From: a virus
IMG/VR virus record: IMGVR_UViG_3300037488_001108
Span: 1 to 51,194 of that record
DNA: 51,194 nt
Direction: 5' to 3' (one strand)
Below the pieces are notes generated by a model. That model saw nothing but the letters and a program-made list of their open reading frames with translations, ran no database searches and was not told where the DNA came from. Both the position numbers and the translations under genes were made by a program. Positions 5,830 through 13,307 of this stretch are shown in pieces. Numbering within the stretch: the first letter of the stretch is position 1; the number at the start of each line of letters is the position of its first letter.

Positions 5830-6087
5830 ATGAAACCAATTGGAAAATACATTGTCATCAAGACTATTGATGAAGAGTTGAAAACAGAATCAGGATTGTT
5901 TCTCTCAGGAGAGGATATGAATCAGATGCGTTACAAACGTGGGTTAGTAATAGAAAGCGGCACTGATGTGCCACACATCAAAAAAGACGATGACATCTAC
6001 TACGATAAGGCTCACGGATTTACAATGATAATTGATGACAAGCAGTACACGATTATTACCGAGAGGGATGTCGTTGTTGTTTTATAA
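5830..6087 (+). CDS. groES: Phage GroES-type co-chaperonin
   Basis: The 85-aa protein has the GroES layout: KPIGKYIVIK at the N-terminus, a mobile-loop region (about 17-32) with the hydrophobic tripeptide LFL in ESGLFLSGED, the turn to RGLVIESG, the KKDDDIYY strand and the final ITERDVVVVL strand. It would cap the phage GroEL ring. It is slightly shorter than bacterial GroES (about 95 aa). The leader is AAATCAAATG. The last 32 nt overlap the 3' end of the convergent gene. Confidence 0.88.
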   Translation: MKPIGKYIVIKTIDEELKTESGLFLSGEDMNQMRYKRGLVIESGTDVPHIKKDDDIYYDKAHGFTMIIDDKQYTIITERDVVVVL

Positions 6088-6502
6088 TCTTATTCATTTC
6101 AATAATCATATTTTTATAAACCTTGTCTGAGTAAGACAGTTGTCGTTGAAACATTTTATTGTAAGATTCACTAACGGGGATTTCTTCCCCGCTTAGTTTT
6201 CTATAGATTGACTGAATCATCGCATTGGATTTTATTGATAATTGATACATAGCTTTTCTACCACCGGGTGTCATAGGACTTCTGAATACCTGAATCCACC
6301 CTTCTTTTCTTAGCCTTTCAAATCTGTGTTTATCCCATCCAAGCAAGGTATCAAACTCTATAAATTTATCCCTATCGAAATATTTTTCAGAGTATAGGAA
6401 CAATAACATATCTAAGTCAGCTTGAGTTAGTTCGTATTTTATCTTTACGAATTGGCGAATGACTCTCCAATATTTTAGGTAGTCGTGTTGATTTGATTTC
6501 AT
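6056..6502 (-). CDS. Hypothetical protein, possible winged-helix DNA-binding (148 aa)
   Basis: A lone minus-strand gene in a rightward region. The order of helices (LTQADLDMLLFLYSE, FDTLLGWDKHRFERLRKEGWIQVF, GRKAMYQLS) resembles a MarR-like winged helix with a recognition helix near 55-68 and a wing near 70-85, then a basic helical tail. A regulator is plausible, possibly acting on the overlapping divergent promoter region at 6518-6535. The assignment is by secondary-structure pattern only. Confidence 0.62.
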   Translation of the reverse strand: MKSNQHDYLKYWRVIRQFVKIKYELTQADLDMLLFLYSEKYFDRDKFIEFDTLLGWDKHRFERLRKEGWIQVFRSPMTPGGRKAMYQLSIKSNAMIQSIYRKLSGEEIPVSESYNKMFQRQLSYSDKVYKNMIIEMNKIIKQQRHPSR

Positions 6503-6517
6503 TTAATTTTTTTTTAT

Positions 6518-6535
6518 TACATTTGTACAAAGTTA
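6518..6535. promoter_or_regulatory. Mirror-image -7 boxes, bidirectional promoter
   Basis: The plus strand reads TACATTTG (6518-6525), the minus strand TAACTTTG (6535-6528), two bases apart, making a near-palindrome around TTTGTACAAA. The plus box serves the small-protein operon (start 6565), the minus box the gene starting at 6502. Upstream -33 TTTG candidates exist at 6492-6495 (plus, 22-nt spacing) and 6555-6552 (minus, 16-nt spacing); neither spacing is ideal. Confidence 0.55.
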
Positions 6536-6564
6536 TTGATTATTAATTTAACAAATTAGAAATT

Positions 6565-6888
6565 ATGCCTGATTTGAGACCCGGACAATACAAAAGAATT
6601 GGAAGAATATCTGAGAAGAATCCTGAAAGAGCACTTGCAGTTTCCGAAAGAATGGAAAAAAGAGCATCTCGTGAAGAGAGAGGAAAAGAATTTGTAAAGG
6701 ATAAACCTGCTCGTGAAAAAATTAAAAGTGATTTTGCACAAGGTGTAGCTCGACTATACGATGGTGGAGGAAAATCGTTATTAAGAGGAGAAGAAAATCC
6801 TCGTGCAAAAAAAGATGCTGTTAAAAAAATTACAAGCAGAGACATTCCATTAGCTCCAACTCCTGAACCATTATTTAGTAGAAGATAA
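6565..6888 (+). CDS. Small basic protein with C-terminal DTPLA-type tag (107 aa)
   Basis: A highly charged, Arg/Lys/Glu-rich protein without hydrophobic core, probably disordered or extended helix. Residues 94-102 (DIPLAPTPEP region) carry at the C-terminus the same tag that four other small proteins carry at the N-terminus. It is first in an operon of such proteins. The function is unknown; the tag could direct these proteins to a common partner. Confidence 0.7.
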   Translation: MPDLRPGQYKRIGRISEKNPERALAVSERMEKRASREERGKEFVKDKPAREKIKSDFAQGVARLYDGGGKSLLRGEENPRAKKDAVKKITSRDIPLAPTPEPLFSRR

Positions 6889-6890
6889 TT

Positions 6891-7127
6891 ATGAAACAGC
6901 AAGCACAAAGACCTGACACACCGTTAGCGGCTACACCGGAACCACAGCCTGTTAGTTCAGGATTGCAAGCTGCTCCGCAAATAGCAGGAAAAGCACCTCA
7001 GCAAAGAGCTGCAACTAAGTATGAGCAAACTGCAAATAATGCTATACAGCAAATTAATGTAATGTCTCAAATGAAGATGGCTCAAACAGCACCACCTCCT
7101 GAAGCGGCACAACCACCTCAACAATAA
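6891..7127 (+). CDS. Small Gln/Ala/Pro-rich protein with DTPLA-type tag (78 aa)
   Basis: Near the N-terminus it has RPDTPLAATPEPQP; the rest is Gln-, Ala- and Pro-rich (QQRAATKYEQ, PPPEAAQPPQQ) and probably disordered. It starts 2 nt after the previous gene. No enzyme motif. The tag is shared with the genes at 6565, 7133, 13308 and 13742. Confidence 0.68.
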   Translation: MKQQAQRPDTPLAATPEPQPVSSGLQAAPQIAGKAPQQRAATKYEQTANNAIQQINVMSQMKMAQTAPPPEAAQPPQQ

Positions 7128-7132
7128 TAGTT

Positions 7133-7708
7133 ATGGCAATTAATAGAAAAGATACACCATTAGCGACTACATCAGAGCCTAAAGCAATAGACCCTGTTGT
7201 AAAAAAGACACAATCTGTTGACCCTGATACGGGTGGTACTGTGTATAAACATACGTGGAGTAATACTTATGGTAAAAAATCATCAAAACCTACAACTAAA
7301 ACAACAACACCTTTAGTTAAAAGAGAAACTACTCCTGTTAAAAAACAAAGTAGTGCACCTGTTAAAAAAGAAAGTAGTGGAACAAGTTCAGGAGAGAGGT
7401 CATTTACATCTTTACCAAGACTTACTCCTGCGGGTAGAACGGATGACACAAAGCCAAAAGCTAACATCCCTACTGAAACTCAATTATCTAAAAATACTAA
7501 AACAAAAACAGATAGATATAGAGCGGTAAATAACCCGGGTTACGAAACAAGAAAAGATAAAAGTCAAACTTTCGACCAATGGGATAAATCTGAAAAAGAA
7601 AGAACTCAAAAAAATTCAGCTAAAAATAGAAGATGGGATTTTCTTAAAGGCAATGGAGGTAATGGAGAAATGGATAAAAATAAAAGCGGAGGTTGTACTA
7701 ACTGTTAA
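7133..7708 (+). CDS. Basic disordered protein with N-terminal DTPLA-type tag (191 aa)
   Basis: Starts MAINRKDTPLATTSEP, the tag in a slightly diverged form. A Lys/Thr/Ser/Pro-rich stretch follows (TTKTTTPLVKRETTPVKKQ), typical of disordered DNA- or capsid-associated proteins, and the protein ends in a Gly- and Cys-containing tail SGGCTNC. The net charge is strongly positive. Function is unknown; association with packaged DNA or the virion interior is a reasonable guess. Confidence 0.68.
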   Translation: MAINRKDTPLATTSEPKAIDPVVKKTQSVDPDTGGTVYKHTWSNTYGKKSSKPTTKTTTPLVKRETTPVKKQSSAPVKKESSGTSSGERSFTSLPRLTPAGRTDDTKPKANIPTETQLSKNTKTKTDRYRAVNNPGYETRKDKSQTFDQWDKSEKERTQKNSAKNRRWDFLKGNGGNGEMDKNKSGGCTNC

Positions 7709-7718
7709 TATATAAATT

Positions 7719-8018
7719 ATGACACCAAATAAAAAATCTCCTACTCCTGTTAAAGAGGTAAAGAAAGAAGAAAAAACTACTAAGGTAAAATCGTCTGAAA
7801 CAGTTGAGTCGAAAGTTACTGATGTAGGTACTGCATTAGCTGATATTCAAAAAAGAGCAGATGCAAGAAAAAAAATTGTTGACGAAGGTCAAAAAAAACT
7901 TAACGATGCTCGAAGAGCTGTAAAGGAAAGAGGTAGTACTCAAACCGGGTCAGGCAAACTTCAAGGATTAGCAAGTTTGAAAAACACTTTGGGAACTCAG
8001 TATTTAAAAGAAACATAA
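7719..8018 (+). CDS. Small charged coiled-coil protein (99 aa)
   Basis: Lys/Glu-rich throughout, with a helical stretch (about 45-75, ALADIQKRADARKKIVDEGQ) likely to form a coiled coil. It begins MTPNKKSPTPVKEV and lacks the exact DTPLA tag. It belongs to the same operon of small basic proteins by spacing (10 nt). Confidence 0.6.
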   Translation: MTPNKKSPTPVKEVKKEEKTTKVKSSETVESKVTDVGTALADIQKRADARKKIVDEGQKKLNDARRAVKERGSTQTGSGKLQGLASLKNTLGTQYLKET

Positions 8019-8037
8019 ACAACTAAATTTAAAAAAA

Positions 8038-8184
8038 ATGGCAAAAGCAACACCAAACTTACCTGCATCATCAAGAATGAAGATGCCAATGGCAGCAAAC
8101 AAGCCTGCTATCAAAAATGCACTTAAAGGACCTTCCAAAGCGGCAGGAGTGAAATCAGTGAAAACTGCAATCAAAAAGAAATAA
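8038..8184 (+). CDS. Small basic protein with TPNLP-SSRM motif (48 aa)
   Basis: ATG at 8038, preceded by an A-rich leader. It starts MAKATPNLPASSRMKMP and ends in Lys-rich VKTAIKKK. The N-terminal motif TPNLPxSSRMxMP recurs in the next gene, whose ATG overlaps this gene's stop by one base (TAATG). Very basic, no hydrophobic core; a DNA- or capsid-associated peptide is plausible. Confidence 0.6.
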   Translation: MAKATPNLPASSRMKMPMAANKPAIKNALKGPSKAAGVKSVKTAIKKK

Positions 8185-8384
8185 TGGCTAAAGAAAAAGA
8201 CACTCCGAACTTACCGGGTTCATCTCGTATGCAGATGCCAAGCACCGGTGGAAATGGTACTAACGGGTTAATTCAAGAACACGGTGGTATGGCAAACAGC
8301 AGCAAAGGCGTAACTAAAAGAATTTTAACCGCTGCAAAAGGAACAGGAATGAAAGGAAAAAATCCTTACGGAAGTATTTGTTAA
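8184..8384 (+). CDS. Small Gly-rich basic protein with TPNLP-SSRM motif (66 aa)
   Basis: Starts MAKEKDTPNLPGSSRMQMP, sharing TPNLPxSSRMxMP with the previous protein, and DTP with the DTPLA-tagged family. The middle is Gly/Asn-rich and the end is NPYGSIC, another Cys terminus. Probably a disordered small virion-related protein; the function is unknown. Confidence 0.6.
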   Translation: MAKEKDTPNLPGSSRMQMPSTGGNGTNGLIQEHGGMANSSKGVTKRILTAAKGTGMKGKNPYGSIC

Positions 8385-8402
8385 TCATTAAATTTAAAAA
8401 AA

Positions 8403-8612
8403 ATGGGAAGACCTAAAAAAATATCTGATGCTGAGGCAGAAGTAATTAAAGATGCAATCATTGATGCATTAGAGAATAACGAAGAGGTAGCAACTGAAGA
8501 GGTAGCAACTGAAGAGGTAGAACAAGAAGTTCCGCTAAATCCTGAAACGCAGCCTGTTCCTGAAGTAACTCCTGCCGGACATCCAAGTAGAGACTTTCAC
8601 AGTCCTGTTTAA
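8403..8612 (+). CDS. Acidic small protein with EEVAT repeats (69 aa)
   Basis: Begins MGRPKKISDAEAE, then residues 30-42 contain EEVAT twice plus EEVEQ, encoded by a 15-nt tandem repeat (GAAGAGGTAGCAACT), and a Pro-rich end (PVPEVTPAGHPSRDFHSPV). The N-terminal GRPKK looks like an AT-hook-like motif. Function is unknown. It is the last gene before a strong terminator. Confidence 0.58.
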   Translation: MGRPKKISDAEAEVIKDAIIDALENNEEVATEEVATEEVEQEVPLNPETQPVPEVTPAGHPSRDFHSPV

Positions 8613-8619
8613 TAAAAAC

Positions 8620-8664
8620 AAACCAAGGTTACTAATAACATTTTATTAGTAACCTTGGTTTTTA
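8620..8664 (+). terminator. Strong rho-independent terminator
   Basis: A 19-bp perfect stem (8620-8638 with 8643-8661) with a CATT loop, followed by TT and an AT-rich stretch; its right arm already ends in TTT. It closes the operon of small basic proteins, 8 nt after the last stop. It is nearly symmetrical and may work in both directions. Confidence 0.8.
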
Positions 8665-8675
8665 AATTTAATAAG

Positions 8676-8795
8676 ATGAAAAAAGTAATTGAAAAAGCAA
8701 AGCAATACGAGTCTAAAAAATCATTGGATGGCAAGATGAAATTCCTAAAAGGAAATATCAGTAAATTGCCTGTTCAAAAAAATAAAAAAAAGTAA
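8676..8795 (+). CDS. Small Lys-rich peptide (39 aa)
   Basis: ATG at 8676, begins MKKVIEKAKQYESKKS and ends VQKNKKK; about a third Lys. Placed directly after the terminator. Probably nucleic-acid binding or structural; no family recognised. Its reality rests on the open frame, composition like its neighbours and position. Confidence 0.5.
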   Translation: MKKVIEKAKQYESKKSLDGKMKFLKGNISKLPVQKNKKK

Positions 8796-8807
8796 TATCT
8801 TTACAAA

Positions 8808-8981
8808 ATGAAATCACAAGGATTAGGAGATACAATTGAAAAAATAACTACTGCAACAGGAATTAAGTATGCAGTAGATGCTATTTCTAAAGCAACAGGG
8901 AAGGATTGCGGATGCCCTGAAAGGAAAGTCGCTATGAATAATCCAAAGTTATTAATAAACAAAACATTTTATAAAATATAG
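8808..8981 (+). CDS. Small conserved-looking phage protein with CGCPERK motif (57 aa)
   Basis: ATG at 8808. The sequence GDTIEKITTATGIK followed by DCGCPERK resembles a short protein common in Bacteroidota phages, where a helical N-terminus leads to a Cys-Gly-Cys motif. The Cys pair could bind metal. It lies immediately upstream of structural genes. The function is unknown. Confidence 0.6.
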   Translation: MKSQGLGDTIEKITTATGIKYAVDAISKATGKDCGCPERKVAMNNPKLLINKTFYKI

Positions 8982-8986
8982 AAATT

Positions 8987-9472
8987 ATGCCAACACCAAA
9001 ATTACAACCATCAAGAGCAATAATCGCTCATAAATCAGATAATGCTGATATTGCATATCCTAACCAAAACGCAGCAGGAACAAACACTTCTGTAGTTGCT
9101 TTTAAATTAATTAATTCATTTGCAAAGTATGTTACAAAAAATATAAAGACAGGAGATGTCGTTCATAATGACGTAGCAGGAACAGCAGCAACTGTAGTTT
9201 CTGTTCAAAGTGAGACTGAACTTACATTAAATGCAAACATATTTACTTCTACCGGTCAAGGGTATGCTATATATGCAATGTCTCCTCAGACAAGTTTGGG
9301 TAATCAAGGGTGTGTTCTTTATGTGGGAACAGGAGGAAATGTAAGAGTAACCACAAGTGGTAACGACATACTTACTTTTATTAATGTTCAAGATGGAACA
9401 TTTTTTCCTATAAATGTAATTAAATTATGGTCATCAGGAACTACTGCTACTAACATTATAGGTCTTTGGTAA
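8987..9472 (+). CDS. Virion beta-rich protein, possible decoration or fibre component (161 aa)
   Basis: Beta-rich with many Thr, Val and Gly. Residues 52-95 (GDVVHNDVAGTAATVV ... NIFTSTGQGYAIY) form a small module that recurs in the neck-gene product at 27079. No signal peptide or membrane segment. It precedes a fibre protein and probably belongs to the virion surface or tail. Family-level assignment is not possible from the sequence alone. Confidence 0.55.
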   Translation: MPTPKLQPSRAIIAHKSDNADIAYPNQNAAGTNTSVVAFKLINSFAKYVTKNIKTGDVVHNDVAGTAATVVSVQSETELTLNANIFTSTGQGYAIYAMSPQTSLGNQGCVLYVGTGGNVRVTTSGNDILTFINVQDGTFFPINVIKLWSSGTTATNIIGLW

Positions 9473-9473
9473 T

Positions 9474-11423
9474 ATGCAAATATCAGTAGCAATATTAGTA
9501 ACAGTCAATAGGGCAAAAGGCTATATTGAAAAAATAATAAAATCTTTTATTGCAAGAGTAAATTCACTTGGAGGTATATTTGAAGCAAAACAGTGTTTAA
9601 CAACAGCATTAAGGAAATTAAATACTATAGGATTACTTAGCAAGGCTTCATTGGTTATAACTCCTAATGCCTATTTCATTGGTGTTATATATGATGTAGT
9701 TCCAAATACATCTCTTGGAGATTTGACTGTAGAAAGAGCAACATTAGGCTCAAGAGTAAATAGAACAGGATTAATTCAAACTGAAGGTCTTAATGTTCCA
9801 AGATTAGATTATTCACAAGGAACTTGTCCAAATTGGCTGATAGAGCCACAAAAAACTAATCTATTTTTTTATTCAGAACAGTTTGATAATCCATTTTGGC
9901 AAAAAGGAGAATTAGGGGGAGTAGCACTTCCAATTGTTACACCAAACCAAGACGTTGCTCCTAATGGAACATTTGTTGCTGACCAAGTTAATTTTCCAAG
10001 CATAGGTGCAGGTCAAACATCTATAATATTTGTTCCATTTTCAACTGCAACTACTGAAAATTACACTCAAAGTTTTTACATCAAAGGGTTGTTAGGTACT
10101 GAAGTAATTTGGATTACTTATACAACTGATGGCGTTAACTTTTTAACTAAGGCTTGTAATTTAACAACAGGTTGGCAAAGATTTGATTTGACTCTTTTAA
10201 ATTTTCTTGGTGGTAATAATATTAGTATTGGTGTTGATACAAGAGACCCTTTGCAAACCGCAAGACCTGCTCAAACTATATTTTTGTGGGGCGGTCAATT
10301 AGAATTAAATACATACGCCACATCATATATCCAAACTGTAGCAACTACGGTTACAAGGAATTTCGATAAGATTAGTAAAGTTGGAATAAATAGTTTATTA
10401 AACCCAAGTGAAGGAGTATTTTATATTGAAGCATCTGCACTTAATCAATTGGATGCAGATTCAAGGACTTTTGGTATAAATGATATAATAGGAGATAATT
10501 ATATTGCAGTTCAATATCAAGCAGATGGAGATTTAAGATTTGATGTAAGGTCAGGTGTAAATATAAATAGACTTAATTTATCTATTGGAAGTATTACTAA
10601 CTTTAATAAATTTGCTATATCTTGGGGTCCATCAGGCATATTTGGATACTTAAATGGTGTTAAATATGTAATTCCACAATTTCAAGGAACTATACCTTCA
10701 ATACCTGTTACTTTAACAAGAATATCTTTTTTTAGAGGTTCTTCGACAAATATTGCGAACTCATATTTAAAAGAGTCGGTTGTATTTAAAACTCAATTAA
10801 CTGATGCCGAGTGTATTTTATTAACAACTAAAGCACCATCAACTGTTGTAATTGGAACTCAAACTTGGACAACAGAGAACCTTCAAGTAGAACATTATCG
10901 TAATGGAGATGTTATACCGCAAGCAATTACTAATGCTGATTGGTTGAATAATGGCATAAATGGAATAGGGTCTTGGTGTTATTATGATAATAATCAATTA
11001 AATGGGGCTGTTTATGGGAAACTATATAATTGGCACGCTGTTAATGACCCAAGAGGGTTAGCACCTGAAGGATTTCATATACCAAATACAGCAGAGTATA
11101 ATACATTGCAGTCTTATTTAGGTGGACAATTTGTTGCAGGAGGAAAAATGAAAGAAATTGGTAGTACATTATTAGGCGATGGACTTTGGAAAAACCCAAA
11201 TGATGGTGCAACAAATGAGAGTGGTTTTACAGCTATTCCGGGAGGTTTTAGAAACGAATTTCCGTCATTCCTTAATATTCAAGAAGTCTGTTATTTATGG
11301 AGTGCTACAGATAGTTTATTTGGTGCTGATAGATTTGGAATGACTTATACTGCAACTTCTTTTGGTAGTGTAAGCCAATCTGTAATCCAAGGTTGTTCAG
11401 TAAGATTAATAAAAAATTCATAA
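9474..11423 (+). CDS. Tail/fibre protein with LamG-like region and C-terminal FISUMP domain (649 aa)
   Basis: Starts one base after the upstream stop. The N-terminal region has phage-fibre features (RVNRTGLIQ, NVPRLDYSQGTCPNWLIEP, then KTNLFFYSEQFDN). A concanavalin/LamG-like middle follows (about 290-440). The C-terminus from about residue 455 is a FISUMP domain (Fibrobacter succinogenes major paralogous domain): IGTQTWTTENLQ, GSWCYYDNN, YGKLYNWHAVNDPRGLAP, and the end GCSVRLIKN. It is probably a receptor-binding or adhesive fibre. A second FISUMP protein lies at 33832. Confidence 0.8.
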   Translation: MQISVAILVTVNRAKGYIEKIIKSFIARVNSLGGIFEAKQCLTTALRKLNTIGLLSKASLVITPNAYFIGVIYDVVPNTSLGDLTVERATLGSRVNRTGLIQTEGLNVPRLDYSQGTCPNWLIEPQKTNLFFYSEQFDNPFWQKGELGGVALPIVTPNQDVAPNGTFVADQVNFPSIGAGQTSIIFVPFSTATTENYTQSFYIKGLLGTEVIWITYTTDGVNFLTKACNLTTGWQRFDLTLLNFLGGNNISIGVDTRDPLQTARPAQTIFLWGGQLELNTYATSYIQTVATTVTRNFDKISKVGINSLLNPSEGVFYIEASALNQLDADSRTFGINDIIGDNYIAVQYQADGDLRFDVRSGVNINRLNLSIGSITNFNKFAISWGPSGIFGYLNGVKYVIPQFQGTIPSIPVTLTRISFFRGSSTNIANSYLKESVVFKTQLTDAECILLTTKAPSTVVIGTQTWTTENLQVEHYRNGDVIPQAITNADWLNNGINGIGSWCYYDNNQLNGAVYGKLYNWHAVNDPRGLAPEGFHIPNTAEYNTLQSYLGGQFVAGGKMKEIGSTLLGDGLWKNPNDGATNESGFTAIPGGFRNEFPSFLNIQEVCYLWSATDSLFGADRFGMTYTATSFGSVSQSVIQGCSVRLIKNS

Positions 11424-11424
11424 G

Positions 11425-11760
11425 ATGGAAATATATAAACTAAATTATACAGACAAAGAAACTGCAATAGCTGATTTATTAGCAAAAGGAGTTTATGTAG
11501 AAGTAGTCTTTGAAGAAGAAACATATTTAGAATATGGAGAAGGAATAGAGTCAGTCGTTGAGATAGGAAAGATAATTAAAGTTCCGGGCACTTACGATGT
11601 TAACTTTAATGTAATTACACCTCCAATCTATTATGATGGATATGCTTATGATGTAATGTGTCAACAAAAGATTATCTTTGAAAGCGAAATATTCCCTGTG
11701 GATTGTAAACATAGTTTTATGGGTTATCCTGAAAATGCGGATGGACCTGTATCTGAATAA
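11425..11760 (+). CDS. Hypothetical protein, possibly fibre accessory (111 aa)
   Basis: Acidic (about 25 Asp/Glu), starting one base after the FISUMP gene, so probably co-translated with it. Contains YTDKETAIADLLAKGVYVE and CKHSFMGYPENADGPVSE. This type of small gene often follows fibre genes in Bacteroidota phages; a chaperone or capping role is possible but unproven. Confidence 0.55.
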   Translation: MEIYKLNYTDKETAIADLLAKGVYVEVVFEEETYLEYGEGIESVVEIGKIIKVPGTYDVNFNVITPPIYYDGYAYDVMCQQKIIFESEIFPVDCKHSFMGYPENADGPVSE

Positions 11761-11779
11761 TTAAATATAGTAAGTTAAA

Positions 11780-11914
11780 ATGGCAAAGGTTAAACAACAA
11801 GAGAGTGCTTATCAGCCTAAACCTAAAAAAACAGGTGTAGCAGCAAAGACAAAAACGAGCACACTAAAATCGAGTAAGAATTACGTTAAGTCGTACAAAG
11901 GACAAGGAAGATAA
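11780..11914 (+). CDS. Small basic protein ending YVKSYKGQGR (44 aa)
   Basis: ATG at 11780, starting MAKVKQQESAYQPK, with Lys/Thr-rich middle and a C-terminus KNYVKSYKGQGR. The stop overlaps the holin ATG (TAATG), supporting translation. Strongly basic. Function is unknown. Confidence 0.55.
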   Translation: MAKVKQQESAYQPKPKKTGVAAKTKTSTLKSSKNYVKSYKGQGR

Positions 11915-12348
11915 TGAAATATTTAAACTACATAGCGTCATCGTTAATATTATTATTTGTGCCTATACAAGGGCTTTTAATAGCTGTAGCTTCTGCAATA
12001 GCACTTGACACATTTACAGGAATTTTTAAAAGTGTAAAGTTAAAAGGTTGGTGCAGTATTCGGAGCCGAGTTTTATCAAATATAATTTCCAAGATGGCAT
12101 TATATGAGATATGTATAATGGTTCTTTATGTAATTGATAAATACCTTTTGAATGAATTTATTCAAGTTGCATTTGGCTTCACATATATGTTTACTAAAAT
12201 ATGTGCGATACTTTTAATATTTATAGAGTTAGTTTCAATAAAAGAGAACATAGAGGCTACATTTAATGTTGACCTTTGGAAATTACTCAAAAAAGCATTT
12301 CTAAGAGCAAAAGAATTAAAAACTGATATAGAAGATATAAAAGAATAA
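11914..12348 (+). CDS. Phage holin, family 4-like (144 aa)
   Basis: Hydrophobic segments at about 5-32 (ASSLILLFVPIQGLLIAVASAIA), 55-80 (MALYEICIMVLYVID) and 85-108 (AFGFTYMFTKICAILLIFIELVS), with DTFTGIFKS after the first, typical of the phage_holin_4 family, and a charged C-terminal tail. It permeabilises the inner membrane for lysis. The stop overlaps the ATG of the peptidase gene (TAATG), giving a lysis cassette. Confidence 0.82.
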   Translation: MKYLNYIASSLILLFVPIQGLLIAVASAIALDTFTGIFKSVKLKGWCSIRSRVLSNIISKMALYEICIMVLYVIDKYLLNEFIQVAFGFTYMFTKICAILLIFIELVSIKENIEATFNVDLWKLLKKAFLRAKELKTDIEDIKE

Positions 12349-12851
12349 TGGAAGATAAAATAACAATTGATAGAATCAAAGAAGCACATCCAAGACTTAG
12401 AGATAAAATGCTTCAAGATTATAGAGAAGCTAATAATCTTTTAGGAAAAGGAGCTCGATTGAGATTTGCTTATGTATTTAGAAGCAATGCTCTTCAGGAC
12501 AAGCTATATAATCAAAGACCAAAGATTACTAATGCAAAAGGAGGTCAGTCAATTCATAATTACGGATTGGCATTTGATATTGTATTGCTTTATGATAATG
12601 ATGGAAATGGAACATTTGAAGAAGCAAGTTATTCTCAAATTAAAGATTTTGACAAAGACTCAATAGCTGATTGGAAAGAAGTTACTGATTTTTTTAAATC
12701 AAAAGGTTGGGAGTGCGGAGCAGATTGGAAGACTTTTAAAGATGCACCTCACTTTCAACACGATTATGGATTTGATTGGAAGGCTCTAAAAGCAAGAGTT
12801 GATAAAGGAATTATTATTATAGACAACGGAATTACTTATCCAAAAATATAA
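12348..12851 (+). CDS. M15-family peptidase endolysin (167 aa)
   Basis: The zinc ligands of an M15C-type D-Ala-D-Ala / L-Ala-D-Glu peptidase are seen: S-x-H-x6-D in SIHNYGLAFD (H70, D77) and H135 in DAPHFQ. Length fits phage M15 endolysins. It would cleave peptidoglycan cross-links at lysis and lies directly behind the holin with overlapping start. No signal peptide, so export depends on the holin. Confidence 0.88.
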   Translation: MEDKITIDRIKEAHPRLRDKMLQDYREANNLLGKGARLRFAYVFRSNALQDKLYNQRPKITNAKGGQSIHNYGLAFDIVLLYDNDGNGTFEEASYSQIKDFDKDSIADWKEVTDFFKSKGWECGADWKTFKDAPHFQHDYGFDWKALKARVDKGIIIIDNGITYPKI

Positions 12852-12856
12852 TTAAA

Positions 12857-13129
12857 ATGGCAAAGACAGCAGCTTGGACAAGAAAAGAAGGAAAGTCTGA
12901 AACAGGAGGTTTGAATGCTAAAGGAGTTGCAAGTTATAGAGCTGCTAATCCGGGAAGCAAATTAAAGATGGCTGTAACAACAAAGCCTTCTAAGTTAAAG
13001 GCAGGAAGCAAAGATGCTAATAGACGAAAATCTTTCTGTGCTCGTATGGGAGGAATGGAAGGTGCAATGAAGAAGCCAAATGGAGAACCAACAAGAAAAG
13101 CATTAGCCTTAAAAAAATGGAACTGTTAA
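12857..13129 (+). CDS. Conserved phage protein, DUF6321-like (90 aa)
   Basis: Starts MAKTAAWTRKEGKSETGGLN, then ANPGSKLK and RRKSFCARMGGM, ending LKKWNC. This pattern (AWxRKEG, GGLN, RKSFCARM, KWNC) is a small protein widespread in marine and Bacteroidota phages (DUF6321-type). It is very basic and probably binds DNA or is packaged; no activity is established that I can cite. One of three small proteins here ending in Cys. Confidence 0.72.
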   Translation: MAKTAAWTRKEGKSETGGLNAKGVASYRAANPGSKLKMAVTTKPSKLKAGSKDANRRKSFCARMGGMEGAMKKPNGEPTRKALALKKWNC

Positions 13130-13140
13130 AAAACAATAAT

Positions 13141-13305
13141 ATGAACAACATCCCCGACCCGATTAAGAAAGCATTAGATTCATCTGCACAAAAGTATGCG
13201 GAAAGCCCATCTACAACTAACGCAGGATTCATTTTGCGATTGGTATGTAAATTCATTAAACCGAGCACTATTATCAAAATGTTTGCTCATAAACTAAGCA
13301 AGTAA
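13141..13305 (+). CDS. Small hypothetical protein (54 aa)
   Basis: I start it at MNNIPDPIKKALDSS (13141). An alternative ATG at 13117 would overlap the previous gene. The protein is helical with a moderately hydrophobic C-terminal half (AGFILRLVCKFIKPSTIIKMFAHKL). It could be a peripheral membrane peptide. Function is unknown. Confidence 0.5.
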   Translation: MNNIPDPIKKALDSSAQKYAESPSTTNAGFILRLVCKFIKPSTIIKMFAHKLSK

Positions 13306-13307
13306 TT

